64,000 nt of DNA from Diphasiastrum complanatum (lineage: Eukaryota > Streptophyta > Lycopodiopsida > Lycopodiales > Lycopodiaceae), in the NCBI GenBank assembly GCA_029204225.1, contig CM055098.1:1134501-1198500 (forward strand), given 5' to 3'. The position numbers and the translations under genes are program-made. Below the pieces are notes generated by a model, which was given only the letters and a program-made list of their open reading frames with translations, was not told the origin of the DNA and did not search any database. This document shows, piece by piece, positions 1 through 11,662 of this stretch (positions are counted from its first letter, which is position 1; every line of letters begins with the position of its first letter).

Positions 1-1600
1 TGACAGGTCAAACCTTAACATCATTGTCTCAGGGCTCATGCCATGTTGATCGGTACATGAGTTATTGAACCATATCATTTTTAGTTAGAAAGTGAAAACG
101 TATGTAAAGTTTAATCATCAGTATATATAGCATAGCTAAAAGGTTTGGTATAGATATTTGTGCACATGTTAGGGCAAATCCATGTCATTCTAACTCCGAA
201 TGTTGCATATATCAACGTACCATGCAATGATGCATAAAATTTTTTTAAAGCATAACATACATCTTAGCTTGTAAAATGCTACAACTTTCACTATTTTGCA
301 TTATCAGATGAAAGAAGTAGTAACTACAAGTTGTGCATTTGTAAAAATGTTAACTCTTCTAATTTATATTCTTGTATAATAATGTATCCAAAAATACATT
401 GTTTATGAGCAATTGAATGTCGTCAAAAAAACTTACCTGAATAAGCATCAAAGTGTTATCATGTGATGATGCCATGCTACTCCAAAAGTGTATCCCATCT
501 TTAAGATTCAAATGATTTCCATTGATAAGTCCTTACTGTAGCATGTTAAAACACAAAACTTTGCGTTCGAAGTCTGAAATATGTTAACTAGCAATTATAG
601 TATTTATATTAAAAAATTGTTCAATAGATTCAAGAAATAGCACTACATATTCATGGTGGATTGCATGCAGCGAGGTATTTAAGAAGTATAATTTTAATGT
701 CATACATGTAGTGTCTTTGTAGTTCTATCGTTTGGAAACAAATGAAACAAGAGTTGAAAACAAGTTCCTTCTTAATGTTGAATGCTACATGAGAAATGGA
801 GCAACAAATGAATTTAAGAGTTAAACACAACTTATAAGCGTAGGTAAATGAATTGACAACACGACCATCCATGACACAGCCATGACATAGTCATGGTCAT
901 TCAAACAAAGCAACAAAACATTGCCACTTTAGAGATCAGATCAAATCATAGTAGAAAAAGAGAATGATTAAATGCAATGTGTTATAAAGGAACAATCAAG
1001 TTTGAAATTCTATTATAACTTCAGCCTATCATCATTGTAGTCCATCGTTGAAATGTAAGGAAGAAAACACAGTTTTCATATGTATGCAATCAGTCACTAT
1101 TCAAACATTAATCAAATGCCAATGCAAATAGAGCCTTAAATCATTACCAAAGCACATACAATCTGAAGTAACATTCAACGATGGTTAGAATAACATTTGT
1201 CTACAATATTTACCCTAGTTCAATGCCCAAAATTGTTGGCAGGACAACATCATTCAAGACAAATATGCACCAAATATGTAGAGGGTGTTGAAACATTCTT
1301 ATTAGACCATTTTTAGCAAAGAGAGAGCAATTGCAAGCAGCAGGGTGCTACGAGGGAAGCTTCGTAATGTCAACGGAGAATGCTTGTGTCAAAGAGACTA
1401 CCTCATCTACAACGTATAAATAACTAAAGGTAGAAGCTTGTCAAAAAACTAACAATGAAGCTTGAAGATGAAGTATTAAATCCTGTCCATAGGATGTGGC
1501 TATGTCTTATCAACATCGTTAGACATGCAAAGTAAACAAGCAAAGAAGGACATATTTGCAAAGTGTATTAAAGAGAGAAAGAGTCTAAAAAGTTAGAGGT
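1..1600. other. AT-rich intergenic DNA, no gene recognised
   Basis: Both strands carry only short, stop-rich frames with no recognisable domain. Base composition is AT-rich and there is no clear internal repeat. It may be old, fully decayed transposon sequence, but nothing seen here proves that. Confidence 0.5.
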
Positions 1601-1719
1601 AGAAGACCTTTAGCAAACATGGCCTCTATAGCCCTGATGGCCACTTGTGGCCCACACTCGTGCTACCCCCTCCACCTACGGGACCAGATAAGCCCATTGG
1701 AGAATATGGCGCTGAAGGA

Positions 1720-1741
1720 GGGGGGGGGGGGGGGGGGGGGG
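1720..1741 (+). repeat. Poly-G run (22 G)
   Basis: An uninterrupted run of 22 G residues followed by a C-rich stretch (1755-1800). The open frame across it exists only because G runs encode Gly, so it is not taken as a gene. Confidence 0.9.
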
Positions 1742-4700
1742 ACAAGCCCGAAGGAGGAGCGCCCCACCACCAGACCCCCCCTTTTCCCCAATCATCCCCC
1801 CTTTCACAAAATTTTTAAGCATCTATCCAAGTGGCCAATGCCACATCATCACATACAAGTGAAATTACAACAAACTTGTCAAGCTAGAATTGTGAAATTT
1901 CAACACTCCTCCTCATAATTTAGCTTCATGAGACTATCCTGGATCAATAAATAATACATGAATAAAAACAACATAATTTCCAGTTTCTTGCTGTGTGGAG
2001 TGAGTATGATCACTCATCATGATAATAATATGATTTGAGCTCCAAATTCTCAAATGTAGTGAGAGCTCAACAAGGATTGTCTTCAAAGATCCAAGCTTTG
2101 TCTTCGATAGGTTGTTAAATGAACATCTTGGGCTGAAAAATGAGAGTCTCCTTCTCAAATCATGAAAATAGTAGCTTTCCACAAGAACCAAGTTTGGTGT
2201 GAAGCACATACAACCAAAATTTGAAATGTCACCATCTTGACTTCATCCAACAAAACAATGAACTCCAAATTGCTATTCTTCCAATGAAGATCTTAATTCC
2301 TTGGAAATTCAAAGTGAATAAGTTGCAAGATGAGGCCTTTGAATCCTTTTTTAAAACTACAATCAAAGTAGTACTAAGCACTATTTCATCATCATAAGAT
2401 ATATGATGAAAAACAATGATCATCCTAGCTTGTATTTAATTGCCTCTTGTGGATGGATTGGCTCATTTTTCTCTCCATTCACAATATCCATCAAATCTTG
2501 CATAACAAGGATGGATTTCATTCTTAACTTCCAAACTAATGTTGATCCAAACCAATCTCAATTTACTATAGATTTGATCAAAACTAGCCTCCGTCAAGGT
2601 GTATAGTCGGTTGTGGAAATGAATTGTTTTAAACTGATCTTGACAGAAAGGGATGAAATAGTACAACTCTCAGGCATATACCCAGTTTAGGAATTCGATT
2701 CCTTGGTCAATGCTAGTTAAGCCATTTAACTCTGGAGTATTGGTACTCCCAGTAAATGGAGTTAAATTGTGTTTTTTTTCTCCTTTTCAAATCGGTGGAA
2801 CGTCGATCAGTGGTTATTGTGGTTTTGATGATTTAGGTCATTAAAATTGAACAAACCAAAAGCTTTTGGAATACTTCTTAAATAATTAATGGTGGGACAT
2901 CAGTAATTTTGGAAAAGACATTCTAGGACTACAAAGATCTGATGATCATTGGTGTGTTTTAGTACCTAGTCGCGATATGGAAATAATAAAACTATTTGAT
3001 CAAATGTGGGGTATTTTTGGAAATTTTGAGGTTTAATCTAGATCCCAATGTGGTATCTCATTATTTACAAAATCAGAGGCCCTCAAATCTATTTTTCGCT
3101 TTCTTAATTGATCCTTTACTTCTTAGTAATTTCTCAAATATAGACATCAGACTAGTTATATGATTCTTTCCAACATGAAGTTATTCTTCTGAAAGACTGT
3201 TATGTCATATAAATTATTTCTTGTGTGAATAGACTTGGAATTCAGATAAATTCTAAGGTTAAAATGTTTCAATTTCTTAAACCATGAAATATCTCTGTTG
3301 CATAAATGGATTTCGATGGAATAGTAGTTTCTATCACTGAGAGTGAAAATATTGAAGGAAATGTCCTATGTGTAATAGAGTGAATCTTTTAGTGGATGCA
3401 CTTATTACTGACTTTTTCATGTGTTTAGATATTTTCATATATCATCTTTCCAGTTAACTTTTGTGGAAAGTTATAATTTGTTTAAAAGGAGGGGTGAAGT
3501 GGTGGGATAAGATTCTATTTGGAAATCTATTGGTTGCATAGCTTTTGGAAGAGAACCAGCTAGGGTATAGAAATGAGATTGGATCTGAAAGGAATTTCGG
3601 ATAGATTCAGAGTAAGATACCTAATTGGAAATTTTTAAATAAGAGGAATTCTCTAGGGATTGTGTGGAAAATCTGGAACTAGAACATGTTTGAAAGTTGA
3701 ATCATTATCTACAAGTAGTACGGTAAAAGGTCAAAGGTTACTAATTTCATTTTGATTGGAATAGAAGTAAGTTTGACAACCTAATCTTAGTTGAGTACTA
3801 GGATCAGAGAGGGGTTGATTGAGTGGAAGAAATTATGTAATTAGAAGATAAGTTGGATTGGAAAATTGTTGAGATTGAATGTTATTCGTCTCAAAGATTT
3901 CCCGAATATGCTATTTACTCTTGAGGAATAGAAAATATTTTGTAGCTAAGTTACAAGATCTCAGTGAGATATGTGAGTAACATATGTGGGTTTTGGAGGA
4001 ATCTGCCAGATAAAAAATGTGTTTATGTACTGGGTCTTAGTGAGATTATTCACATATTTGCACAATTAATCTTGTATGAGTCTACTGTGCATTGCTGGTT
4101 ACTAGAGTTATTTGGTGCACTTAACCTAGTCAGTGAACATGAACATAGGATCAAGTATTGTTTTGACAGATACTTGCAGAGTTAACAAATCTTTGTATGG
4201 AAGATTTATGGATTAACTTATAAATGGTTTGGATGAAGATTTAAATGTGGTGTCATACTAGTATAATTAGGATTTGCACCTAGAAATTTGAGATTTTTGA
4301 ATCATTGGCAATTAACTTGAGTAGTTGATTACTCCAAGATGAAGTTAATTGATAAAACGATCAATGTGATAATTCACTAGGAACTGATGGTTTTGAACTA
4401 TATTGCTTGTAGGATGCATGATAAGCGAATCATTTCGGTTTATCAGTTAAAATTGCGTGCATTAGATATACAGTATTCTTGGGATAGAGTATTCCTTAGT
4501 TGAGGAAGGGACTCAGCTCATTAGTGATTGTATTTCAGAGAGCTCAATTGGATAGCGATTCATAATGGATCCAAGAAAAATAACTGAATTGATATTCAGC
4601 AAGACTTTGGGTATCTAGATGTGATTCTGGATTGTAATCTAAAGTTTTTGTAGTTGAAGATGATTGTCATCTTGGTATGCGTTCAGTCTTTAATTACCAG

Positions 4701-5460
4701 TAGATTCTAGACCTTGAATCTTACACTTTAGTTAAAGAATCATGTTTTGGAAGTATTCCTAAATCCAGTATTTTTTAGTAGAAAGATTTTGGGATGACTC
4801 TTACTATTCCAGAGTTATGTTAGACATATACTCCTGTATCCTGCAAATGATTAAGTATGATTTTAGATTCCAGTGAATTATGATTGACGAATCATATGAA
4901 TCTAAATATTTATGGTTGACAAATCATAAATAGATACTTAATTGTTGTCAGAGGATTGTAAAGAATTGTAATGATTCTTTAAGTGTGATGATCAAGTCTT
5001 GGTCTGTTAATTGAGTAAGAATTCAGATCAGTGTTTTGAATCTCTTTACTCCAGTATTTTAATTGAGAATCTATGGATCTCACAAACATTATTTTATTTA
5101 TCTAGTGGATGCTATTCTACTACAGTTTATGGTCTACAGATGCTTGAGTACAATTTTTTTGTTTGATTGGATCTCGAGTTATCATAGGAGACAGATAAAT
5201 CTATTAAGATGAATGAATGCTATTTTCTTGCATTTGGTACTAGAAACAGGAGCATTTAACTCAAAAGAGTATCTGGAATACTCAAAGCTGAGTTTTAATC
5301 ATTCTATATCTTAATGATTCTCCTAGAGATTCTAATTGAATGAATTATCATATCTTAGAATTGGATTCTAAGGAGATCTGTACTTGAAAGCTTATGAATT
5401 ATCTGTCAAAGTTTGTGGATAATTTCAGACTGTAATTATTATTTCTTTAACTTTAATCTT
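1742..5460. other. Intergenic DNA, probably decayed retroelement sequence
   Basis: No intact gene is seen. The right-hand part (about 3.4-5.46 kb) runs directly into a gypsy pol end and a PPT/LTR on the same strand, so it is probably the mutated internal region of that element. I could not identify RT, RNase H or integrase motifs in it. The small open frames (for example 3964-4185 +) have no recognisable domain. Confidence 0.35.
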
Positions 5461-5760
5461 TTAAGTTAGAATATTTCACCCAGTGTATCATGTAAGTGTT
5501 TTACATGAAGGTGATGTAACTAACTTGTGTTGAGTGTAACCCTGTTGAGAGAATATATCTCTTAATGTACTTTTCCAAACCAGAATTTGTACTCCAGAGC
5601 AGAGATTAACGGTTGAAAACAGCTTTTCTCTGAGTACTTGTTTGATATGAAAGTCAGTTTAAGGATAACGATTTTCTTAGTTAATACTGAAAGTTAAAGA
5701 AACTGTAATTCTTTCATGTTGGAGCTTCTAAGGATAGAAGCAGTTTAAGGAGGGAAAGGA
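5461..5760 (+). pseudogene. Ty3/gypsy pol C-terminal remnant and polypurine tract
   Basis: At about 5473-5514 the plus strand encodes FHPVYHVSVLHEGD. This matches the conserved HPVFHVS-LLK tail that follows the integrase C-terminal domain in plant gypsy polyproteins; the minus-strand element near 27.94 kb has HPVFHVSRLKE. The following sequence is full of stops and frame changes. A purine-rich tract at 5747-5760 (AAGGAGGGAAAGGA) is a good candidate PPT for an LTR beginning just after it. No upstream RT was recognised, so only the end of the element is supported. Confidence 0.5.
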
Positions 5761-6240
5761 CCTGGAATAGTTCTCATATGGTAGACCGGCCCTCCAATAC
5801 TCGAGATTATTGGTCACACCGAGATTTAATTCCATGTTGAGGCCTGTTTGTGACTAATTCCCTTGAGAGGACCCAGACACTCTAATTGAGACATACGGAG
5901 TATTGCATGCCTGTGTGACGAATATAGGCAGGAGGACTGCATGAAGAGGTGTGATCTATTTATAGTTGACCTGCATGGGGATTGTGGTTACATGCACAGG
6001 ACTCTACTCTCTATATAATGAGGTGGGGATTCTCCCGTCGACATATTGGGTTAGGTTACCAGTTTCTCTCTTCTCCTCTTGCTTCACATGGCATGGCTTG
6101 GGGGCTAGATCCAGGTTTGATCTAGGATTGGTTGGGCGGTTTGGCTCCATAGTCTCTCTTCTAAATCGAATGGTTGAAGTGGAATTAAAATTCCAACAAA
6201 ATGCCCTTTGTAGCTTGTCATGTGAGAGCTAACCCCAATA
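5761..6240 (+). mobile_element. LTR-like block of a decayed gypsy element
   Basis: This block follows the candidate PPT at 5747-5760 and has a TATA-like box (TATATAAT) near 6011-6019. The stretch at about 6098-6150 (GCTTGGGGGCTAGATCC followed by a TTGGTTGGG-type sequence) resembles the 3' part of the minus-strand LTR at 26889-27687 when that is read on its own strand, which suggests related LTR families. No paired copy or target duplication was found, so the boundaries are approximate. Confidence 0.4.
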
Positions 6241-6700
6241 TATATCCACCAAGGATTTTATCTTGTGAAGCTAGGATGAGAAAATGGACATCATGAGTCA
6301 TTCTTCATGATCACTTTCATCGCCTTCATATTTTCTCTTGTAGCATTCAGATGCAAAGTAGTGTCCTTTCTTACCACTTTGCATTGGTAGCTTTGGAAAA
6401 TTTTATTTCTTAAAGTGAAAAACCTTGAGGTGGTTTTAGTCTCAAGAATGGATTTTAATGTCTCCCAAGCATCCTTTGGAGAGACGCAATGTTGTTATCT
6501 CCCGAATGATGTCATTGGAGACATTCATTTTTATGCAATGGAGTGTCATTCTAAATCTCTTCTTGAATCTCACACTATCTTGAAGGATTTGAAGCTCCTA
6601 CTCATTCCCCAATACAATATACATGAGATCTTAAGTACTAGAATTAAATTCATTATAAGTTTCCAAATGAAATAGATAGAAGACGTTAACCTCTCATTTG
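6241..6700 (-). pseudogene. Copia gag remnant (UBN2-type gag, zinc-knuckle end)
   Basis: Read on the minus strand, 6295-6390 encodes GKKGHYFASECYKRKYEGDE, the second half of a retroviral-type zinc knuckle (the first two Cys are lost). Upstream on that strand, near 6420-6480, is a segment like SPKDAWETLKSILETKTTSR, typical of copia gag of the UBN2 family. Frameshifts and stops break the frame. It lies head to head with the plus-strand gag of element B that starts near 6744, so two separate copia insertions meet here. Confidence 0.6.
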
Positions 6701-6977
6701 CCTTCAAAAGGAAAGCTCCTAGTGATGACATGAGGATTAAAAAATGGTATACTTAGTACACACATGGGAAATGATAAGGAGTGATGTTGCTACTCCTTGT
6801 AACCTAAGATTTATGTGCACTCAAAGCTCACAAGATCAGTTGATTACCATTGGAGAACCCATCAAGGATGTGGAACTTGTCCATATGGCCATGAGTGGTG
6901 TATCTGAAGGATTGCAAATGTTCATGAGCGGCATTGCATTACCCACCTTTGAAGACCTGCATGGAATCCTTCTACAA

Positions 6978-7724
6978 TGTCAGAAATGGTGAACTCCTGC
7001 AACTTTGCTGCAATGTGAAAGTCAACGAACCTTGACTCGAAGGTCAAATGATTCGCAAAAGTCAGCGTGCTTAAGGGACAAACGAAGGACGAACGATTCG
7101 TGAATCATTCGTGAATTGTAAACATGCCTCCAGGACCACAAAAACCGCAAAGCGACGCAAAACGCAAAGATATGGAAGAAACGAAAGGAGAATCTTTCGC
7201 ACTGCTAGTTGGCAGCTCAACAGGCTTGGAGTCTTAGACTTCACGCCCAATTGAAACGGGTAGCAATGACGGAGAGTAACTAATTAGTTGATTAGCGTTA
7301 ACTACTCTTGTAATTCTCTATTTAGCTATCTTGTAAACTCCACACAATGGAGATAAAAACTATATTTCTAGATCATAACATAGACTGTAACATACAGAAT
7401 GTGCGTGAATAGAGCAGAAAAGAAAAACACTAGAAACGAAAGAGCTGCGCATGAAAGTCTGCCAACGAGCAGAACACAGCGAAAGAGCTGAGCGTCAGGC
7501 CACCAACGAGCGAGACACTAATGATCTTGCTCTAAAAACTAAATTGATAATTGATTTCTCTATTTTCATGCATTTCCTTGTCTTATGCTATCTTGAATGC
7601 TAGAATAGAATCTGTTTTGTGATGTGTAGTCGCTTGTCTAGGTTCATGTGAGGCTTCCGCGCAAAAGAAAATTCAAAAGAAACAAAATTGTTCGCGACAA
7701 CAAAATGAAAACCGTTTTGCGACA
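6978..7724 (+). repeat. 5' LTR of copia element A
   Basis: A 747-bp LTR beginning TGTCAG and ending GCGACA immediately before a canonical PBS. Its last ~375 bp (7350-7724) align with 9049-9423 with scattered substitutions, which identifies it as an LTR. Confidence 0.88.
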
Positions 7725-7736
7725 TGGTATCAGAGC
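7725..7736 (+). promoter_or_regulatory. Primer-binding site (initiator Met tRNA), element A
   Basis: TGGTATCAGAGC directly follows the LTR end. It is complementary to the 3' end of plant initiator-Met tRNA, the usual primer of copia elements. Confidence 0.9.
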
Positions 7737-7786
7737 ATACAGGTTATCACTACTGATATCTAAGCAGTGATTTTCTAGACAACATA

Positions 7787-9055
7787 ATGTGGCTACAACA
7801 ATCCAGACAAGAGTAGCAATCAGTCTTGATGGCTCAAATTACAGAATCTGGAAATTCAAAATCAAAACACTTCTGAAGGGCAAAGGCATCTGGTTGGTGA
7901 CTGAACTCTCAGAGGTGCAGCCTCCAGAGGGAGACCCGAGGAGGGCTGTATGGATCAGGAAAGATGAGCGTGCAATGGCGATCATCGTGTCGTCCATCAA
8001 TGAAGATCTACTCATGCAGATTGAAGACTGTGAAAGCAGCCATGTAGCGTGAGAAAGATTAAAACAAAAGTATGAAGTGCGGACTGTAGCTTCAGTCATG
8101 CATCTTCACAATCAGTTGCAATTCATACGATGGGATGGCAACCAGTTAGATCAGCACGTTGAGAAGATCAGAACGATCTTTGCTCAACTCGTTGCATCAG
8201 GACAGGAGCACCAGGTACCAGCACCACAACAGCTGATGCACTTCATGAAGTCTCTATCGACGTCCTATTAGCCTTTGAGAATTCTCATACTGAGTCTACC
8301 AAATATGACATTCGACAAAGCAGTCAGTCTTGTCGTTGATGAGAGACTGATGAGAGACGAAGAAGAGGGGAGCAGTGATCAAGAGAAGGCTCTCTTCACG
8401 AAAGGAAAGAAGAAAAACAAGAACAAGCCAAGATTTGAGAAGACGAAGTCCTTGAATCAACAATCTTCTTCATGTGATCACTGTCACAAACCAGGCCATA
8501 CGGCCAACAAATGTTGGTTCAATCCAGCAATACCTTGCATGCACTGCAAGAAGAAGGGGCACTCTGCATACGATTGCAGATTCAACCCAAAAAAAAAAGA
8601 ACAATGCTGAGAAAGCTAATGTTGCAGAGTCATCCAAGGATGCAGATAGAGGTGACGAAGCCTTCACGATACTTAATGAAGCTTCAATGAGCTACACTGA
8701 ACAAGACTACGATGTAGTCATTGATTCAGGAGCAACATCACACATCACCTGCAACAAGAAGATCTTGATCGACTTCAGAGAGCTTGAAAATAACAGAGCA
8801 GTGATTCTAGGTGATGAGAGCAGACACAATGTCAAAGGCATCGGCACTCTACAACTACGAACACTATCAGGGCAAGTAGAGCTGCCAGGAGCACTCTACG
8901 TGCATTCACTGAGAAAAGATCTGTTATTAGTCTCCAAGATGGCAGATCTTGGAATTCGAGTTTTGTTCGATGGCAACACATGCCGCATGATCGAGAAAAT
9001 GACAAACAAGTTGCTGACGATCGGATGCATAGAAGGAAACCTCTACCAGAGATAA
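7787..9055 (+). pseudogene. Gag-protease remnant of copia element A
   Basis: Gag reads through 7789-8610 in one frame with stops at 8050 and 8269, the first probably a former Trp codon. It ends in two zinc knuckles, CDHCHKPGHTANKC and CMHCKKKGHSAYDC. The frame then shifts at a 9-A run (8589-8597) and continues to 9055. This second part holds the aspartic protease motif VIDSGATSHIT near 8719-8751 and the start of the pre-integrase region (LLLVSKMADLG, GNLYQ). The first ATG (7787) is out of frame with the gag, so the original start is uncertain. Everything after the pre-integrase start is deleted. Confidence 0.8.
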
Positions 9056-9423
9056 AAACTATATTTCTGGATCATAGCGTAGACTGTAACATACAGAATG
9101 TGCGTGAGTAGAGCAGAAACGAAAAACACTATAAACGAAAGAGTTGTGCATGAAAGTCTGCCAACGAGCAGAACACAGCGAAAGAGCTGAGTGTCAGGCC
9201 TCCAACGAGCGAGACACTAACGATCTCGTTCTAAAAATCAAATTGATAATTGATTGCTCTATTTTTGTGCATCTCCTTGTCTTACGCTATCTTGATTGCT
9301 AGAATAGAATATGTTCTGTGATGTGTAGTCGCGTGTCTAGGTTCCTGTGAGGCTTCCACACAAAAGAACATTCAAAAGAAACAAAATTGTTCGCGACAAC
9401 GAAACAAAAACCGTTTCATGACA
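9049..9423 (+). repeat. Truncated 3' LTR of copia element A
   Basis: Aligns with 7350-7724, the second half of the 5' LTR, and ends in TGACA followed by the target duplication TACAA. The first ~372 bp of the LTR are missing because of the internal deletion. Confidence 0.87.
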
Positions 9424-10064
9424 TACAAAAAGAACAGAAATGTGAAATGATTAAATCAAGGCATGTCACTCAAGAAGTCCATGCATGGTTGGCCAAAGGC
9501 AAGCAAAAGGGTTGGAAGCTAAATCCCAATAAGGGCAAGGATGACGGGACGAGGGAGAGTCATCGTCAAAGCCTAAGAAGAAAAAGAGCAAGTGTTATTA
9601 TTGCCACAAGCAAGGCCATTGGTGGGCTAGGGATTGCTACAAAAAGAAAGCGAATATCAAGCAAGGAAACCTGAAGCAATAGAACAATGTAACCGAAGAA
9701 GATCAACAGAGGATAAACTAGTGTATTCTCATCGGCATTGATATCGCAAACTGATGACAATGCGAGAACTCGGTTGCTACTAGGAAAATGACCAGAAAGC
9801 AAGATTGGTTTGAGAGCTTCTCACCAATCCATGATGGAGAAAAAGGTCACACAAGCCAATGGGCAAAAGTGCCAGATACAAGATGTCGGCAATGTGTCAG
9901 TGTGGTTTCTAAATGGAAAGGTGAAGAACATCTGTAATTTACTTTACGTGCCAAGGTTTAAGAAGAGCTTACTCTTTGTTGGGGTCATGGCAAATCAATG
10001 CTTGAAGTTTGAGTTTGTCAAAGACGGTTACTTGATGAAAAACATGGATCACAAGTACAAGTAG

Positions 10065-10244
10065 TTGCGATAGGGTATCGCGACAACAATGCTAGGATTC
10101 GACAAGTGGATCAACCTTCAATGCCTATTGCAACAAAATGCAGCAACAGGGAACGGACAATATCTGATTTAGTTGGAGAATCTGTCCGGCTATGACAAAT
10201 GTACTGGTGACCTGCCAAATTCATGACATTGACATCTTGATCAG
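10065..10244. other. Transition between element B and a repeat-rich LTR-like block
   Basis: About 180 bases without a clear domain. It could be a decayed continuation of element B, but no integrase motif is recognisable. Confidence 0.3.
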
Positions 10245-10649
10245 ACGTCGAAGTCGGAGACTTCGATGTCAAGGAAGTCGATGACGTGCAAGTCGATGAC
10301 GTGGAAGTCGAGGACTTCTTTGCTTGCCTTGAGCAGATGTCGAGGAATTCGATGTCGAGGAAGTCGATGATGACATGGAAGTCGAGGACTTCTTAGTTTC
10401 CCTTTGATCAAACGTCGAAGTCGGAGACTTCGATGTTGATGGAGTCGATGACGTGGAAGTCAAAGACTTCAATATTGAGGCAGAGCTCAAAAAATCATTT
10501 GTTAGGAAAAGTCGATGTCGGTCATGTCGATGCAGACTGTCATCAACTTTCCTTGTATTTTTGCATACTGTAAGAATATTAACAACAACAAAATGAATGG
10601 ATCTAGATTAATAGAGAGAGATAGGGATGGAGAGGTTAGAAATCCAACA
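10245..10649 (-). repeat. Probable copia LTR start (minus) with internal short tandem repeats
   Basis: On the minus strand a PPT-like TTAAGGGGGG (around 10650-10659) is followed by TGTTGGATTTC, a typical copia LTR start. Going further (10490 down to 10245) the sequence is a degenerate array built on GAAGTCGATGACGTGG and GAGGACTTC, which recurs many times. The other LTR end was not found, and the array may be a later expansion or a separate satellite. Confidence 0.45.
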
Positions 10650-10655
10650 CCCCCC

Positions 10656-10880
10656 TTAATCTGGTTCCTTGAATGTCTTGATTTTTAAATTCAAGATAGC
10701 ACAAAAATTCTTCTGTGCTTCCTGATTCAATCCCTTTGTAAATATGTCAGCTGCTTGGAGAGGATATAAATCCAACAAACAATTGTGGCATTTACAACTT
10801 GGATGCGGCCAAAAACTTGGTGAGGATGGTTTAGCATCATCGATTCGCAATCGGAATTGTGGCATCATAGGATGGGCCAT
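10656..10880 (-). pseudogene. Copia RNase H C-terminal remnant
   Basis: The minus strand encodes AADIFTKGLNQEAQKNF, the conserved end of copia RNase H (ADIFTKPL-type motif), then LKIKTFKEPD, and stops just before a PPT-like G-run. Upstream sequence is not recognisable as RT. This is the last fragment of a minus-strand copia element whose LTR would begin near 10649. Confidence 0.65.
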
Positions 10881-11196
10881 TTCAACTATGGGAGCTTTGG
10901 GGGGTTACCTTACTCAGGGATATATATTTCAAAATTTAAGTTGTGAGCAACTATGCTATCATGGAGCCATGTTCCATGAGTAGTTTTCTTGTTAATAACT
11001 TGTAAACTTTAATTATTGTGAGAATGTCACACCCCCCACCCCACCCCCCCCCCCCCCAATTAGACAAAATGGGTTTTCTAAAATTTCATCGGTCCACATT
11101 TGACCTAGAACGTATTTGATGGCCACTTGAAGGGCAATTGAAATGGATTGAAAGGCACGCATTGATTTTTCAGAGAGAACACGTGATTTTAGAAAT

Positions 11197-11200
<4 letters not shown>
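10881..11200. other. No gene seen; contains a C-run
   Basis: No domain is recognisable on either strand. A C-rich tract near 11030-11057 ends in a pure run of 14 C (11044-11057). Confidence 0.5.

Positions 11201-11279
<79 letters not shown>
11201..11279 (+). repeat. (GA)n microsatellite
   Basis: About 39 uninterrupted GA repeats. The long Ser-Leu frame on the minus strand is a by-product of this repeat. Confidence 0.95.
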
Positions 11280-11281
<2 letters not shown>

Positions 11282-11485
11282 GGAGTTTCGAGAAAAGGAG
11301 GACGATGAAGAGAGAAGTTTTTGCTGCGAGATAATGTGGATTTGTTGTTGGCAAGAGGATGTGATTGAGAGAGAAAGCGAGATGATGTGACTTGAGAGAG
11401 AGTGGGAGACAGATTGGTCTCAATCCATCTTGTTTCTGTTTCTCGCGTAAGTCTCTGAAAGGGTTTGTGTTAGAAGAAGAGGAAG

Positions 11486-11662
11486 ATGAATTCGACGGCA
11501 GCAGCTAGGAGGGGCGGCATAGGCAAGAGGAAGACGACTACATCTGTATCCAGGTCGCACAAGGCAGGGCTACAGTTCCTTGTTGGCAGGATTGCCAAGT
11601 TTCTGAAGGCGAGCAAGTATGCGAGGAAAAGAAACAAAAAAACAAGAGAGAAGGAAAGGTGA
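11486..11662 (+). pseudogene. Histone H2A (H2A.X-like) N-terminal fragment
   Basis: An ATG at 11486 opens a 58-codon frame ending at the TGA at 11660-11662. Residues 20-46 ([20 protein letters not shown], then LKASKYA) match the start of the plant H2A histone fold, especially H2A.X types, whose N-tail is likewise short and Lys/Ser/Thr-rich. Pro is replaced by Leu in the usually invariant LQFPVGRI. After residue 46 the similarity stops and the sequence becomes GA-rich. A weak further match (RRPSVYLQALGWYSHIV, about 11768-11820, against the family's GAPVYLAAVLEYLAAEV) suggests the fold once continued, interrupted by about 130 bp. It could also be exon 1 of a gene with an intron here. No complete H2A fold is seen, so I call it a fragment. 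Confidence 0.6.

Larger units (their letters stand above)
6978..9423 (+). mobile_element. Copia element A, nested, internally deleted, TSD TACAA
   Basis: The element is bounded by TGTCA and TGACA termini and by a 5-bp duplication TACAA (6973-6977 and 9424-9428). It has a complete 5' LTR, a PBS, and gag plus protease sequence. It lacks integrase, RT and RNase H, because the polyprotein runs straight into the middle of the 3' LTR at about 9049. The deletion junction falls on the short sequence GAGAT, which also begins the retained part of the LTR. The gag has two adjacent zinc knuckles, like the copia remnant at 56439-59068, so the two are probably one family. Confidence 0.85.
6744..10064 (+). 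mobile_element. Copia element B (older host element, split by element A)
   Basis: Gag sequence at 6744-6977 (residues such as DQLITIGEPIKDVELVHMAM and FEDLHGILLQ, the UBN2-type gag core) stops at the target site of element A. It resumes after 9423 with EQKCEMIKSRH, a Lys-rich linker, and a zinc knuckle CYYCHKQGHWWARDC near 9591-9640, which has one residue more than the usual CX2CX4HX4C. A protease-region remnant follows at 9810-10064 (GNVSVWFLNGKVKNICNLLY, then LKFEFVKDG). Frameshifts are present near 9780-9820. LTRs of B were not identified; its right end merges with the repeat-rich block at 10.25 kb. Confidence 0.65.

Noticed and set aside
2680-2720. GAATTCGATTCC, like a tRNA B-box
   Set aside because: No A-box, no cloverleaf fold and no discriminator sequence around it.
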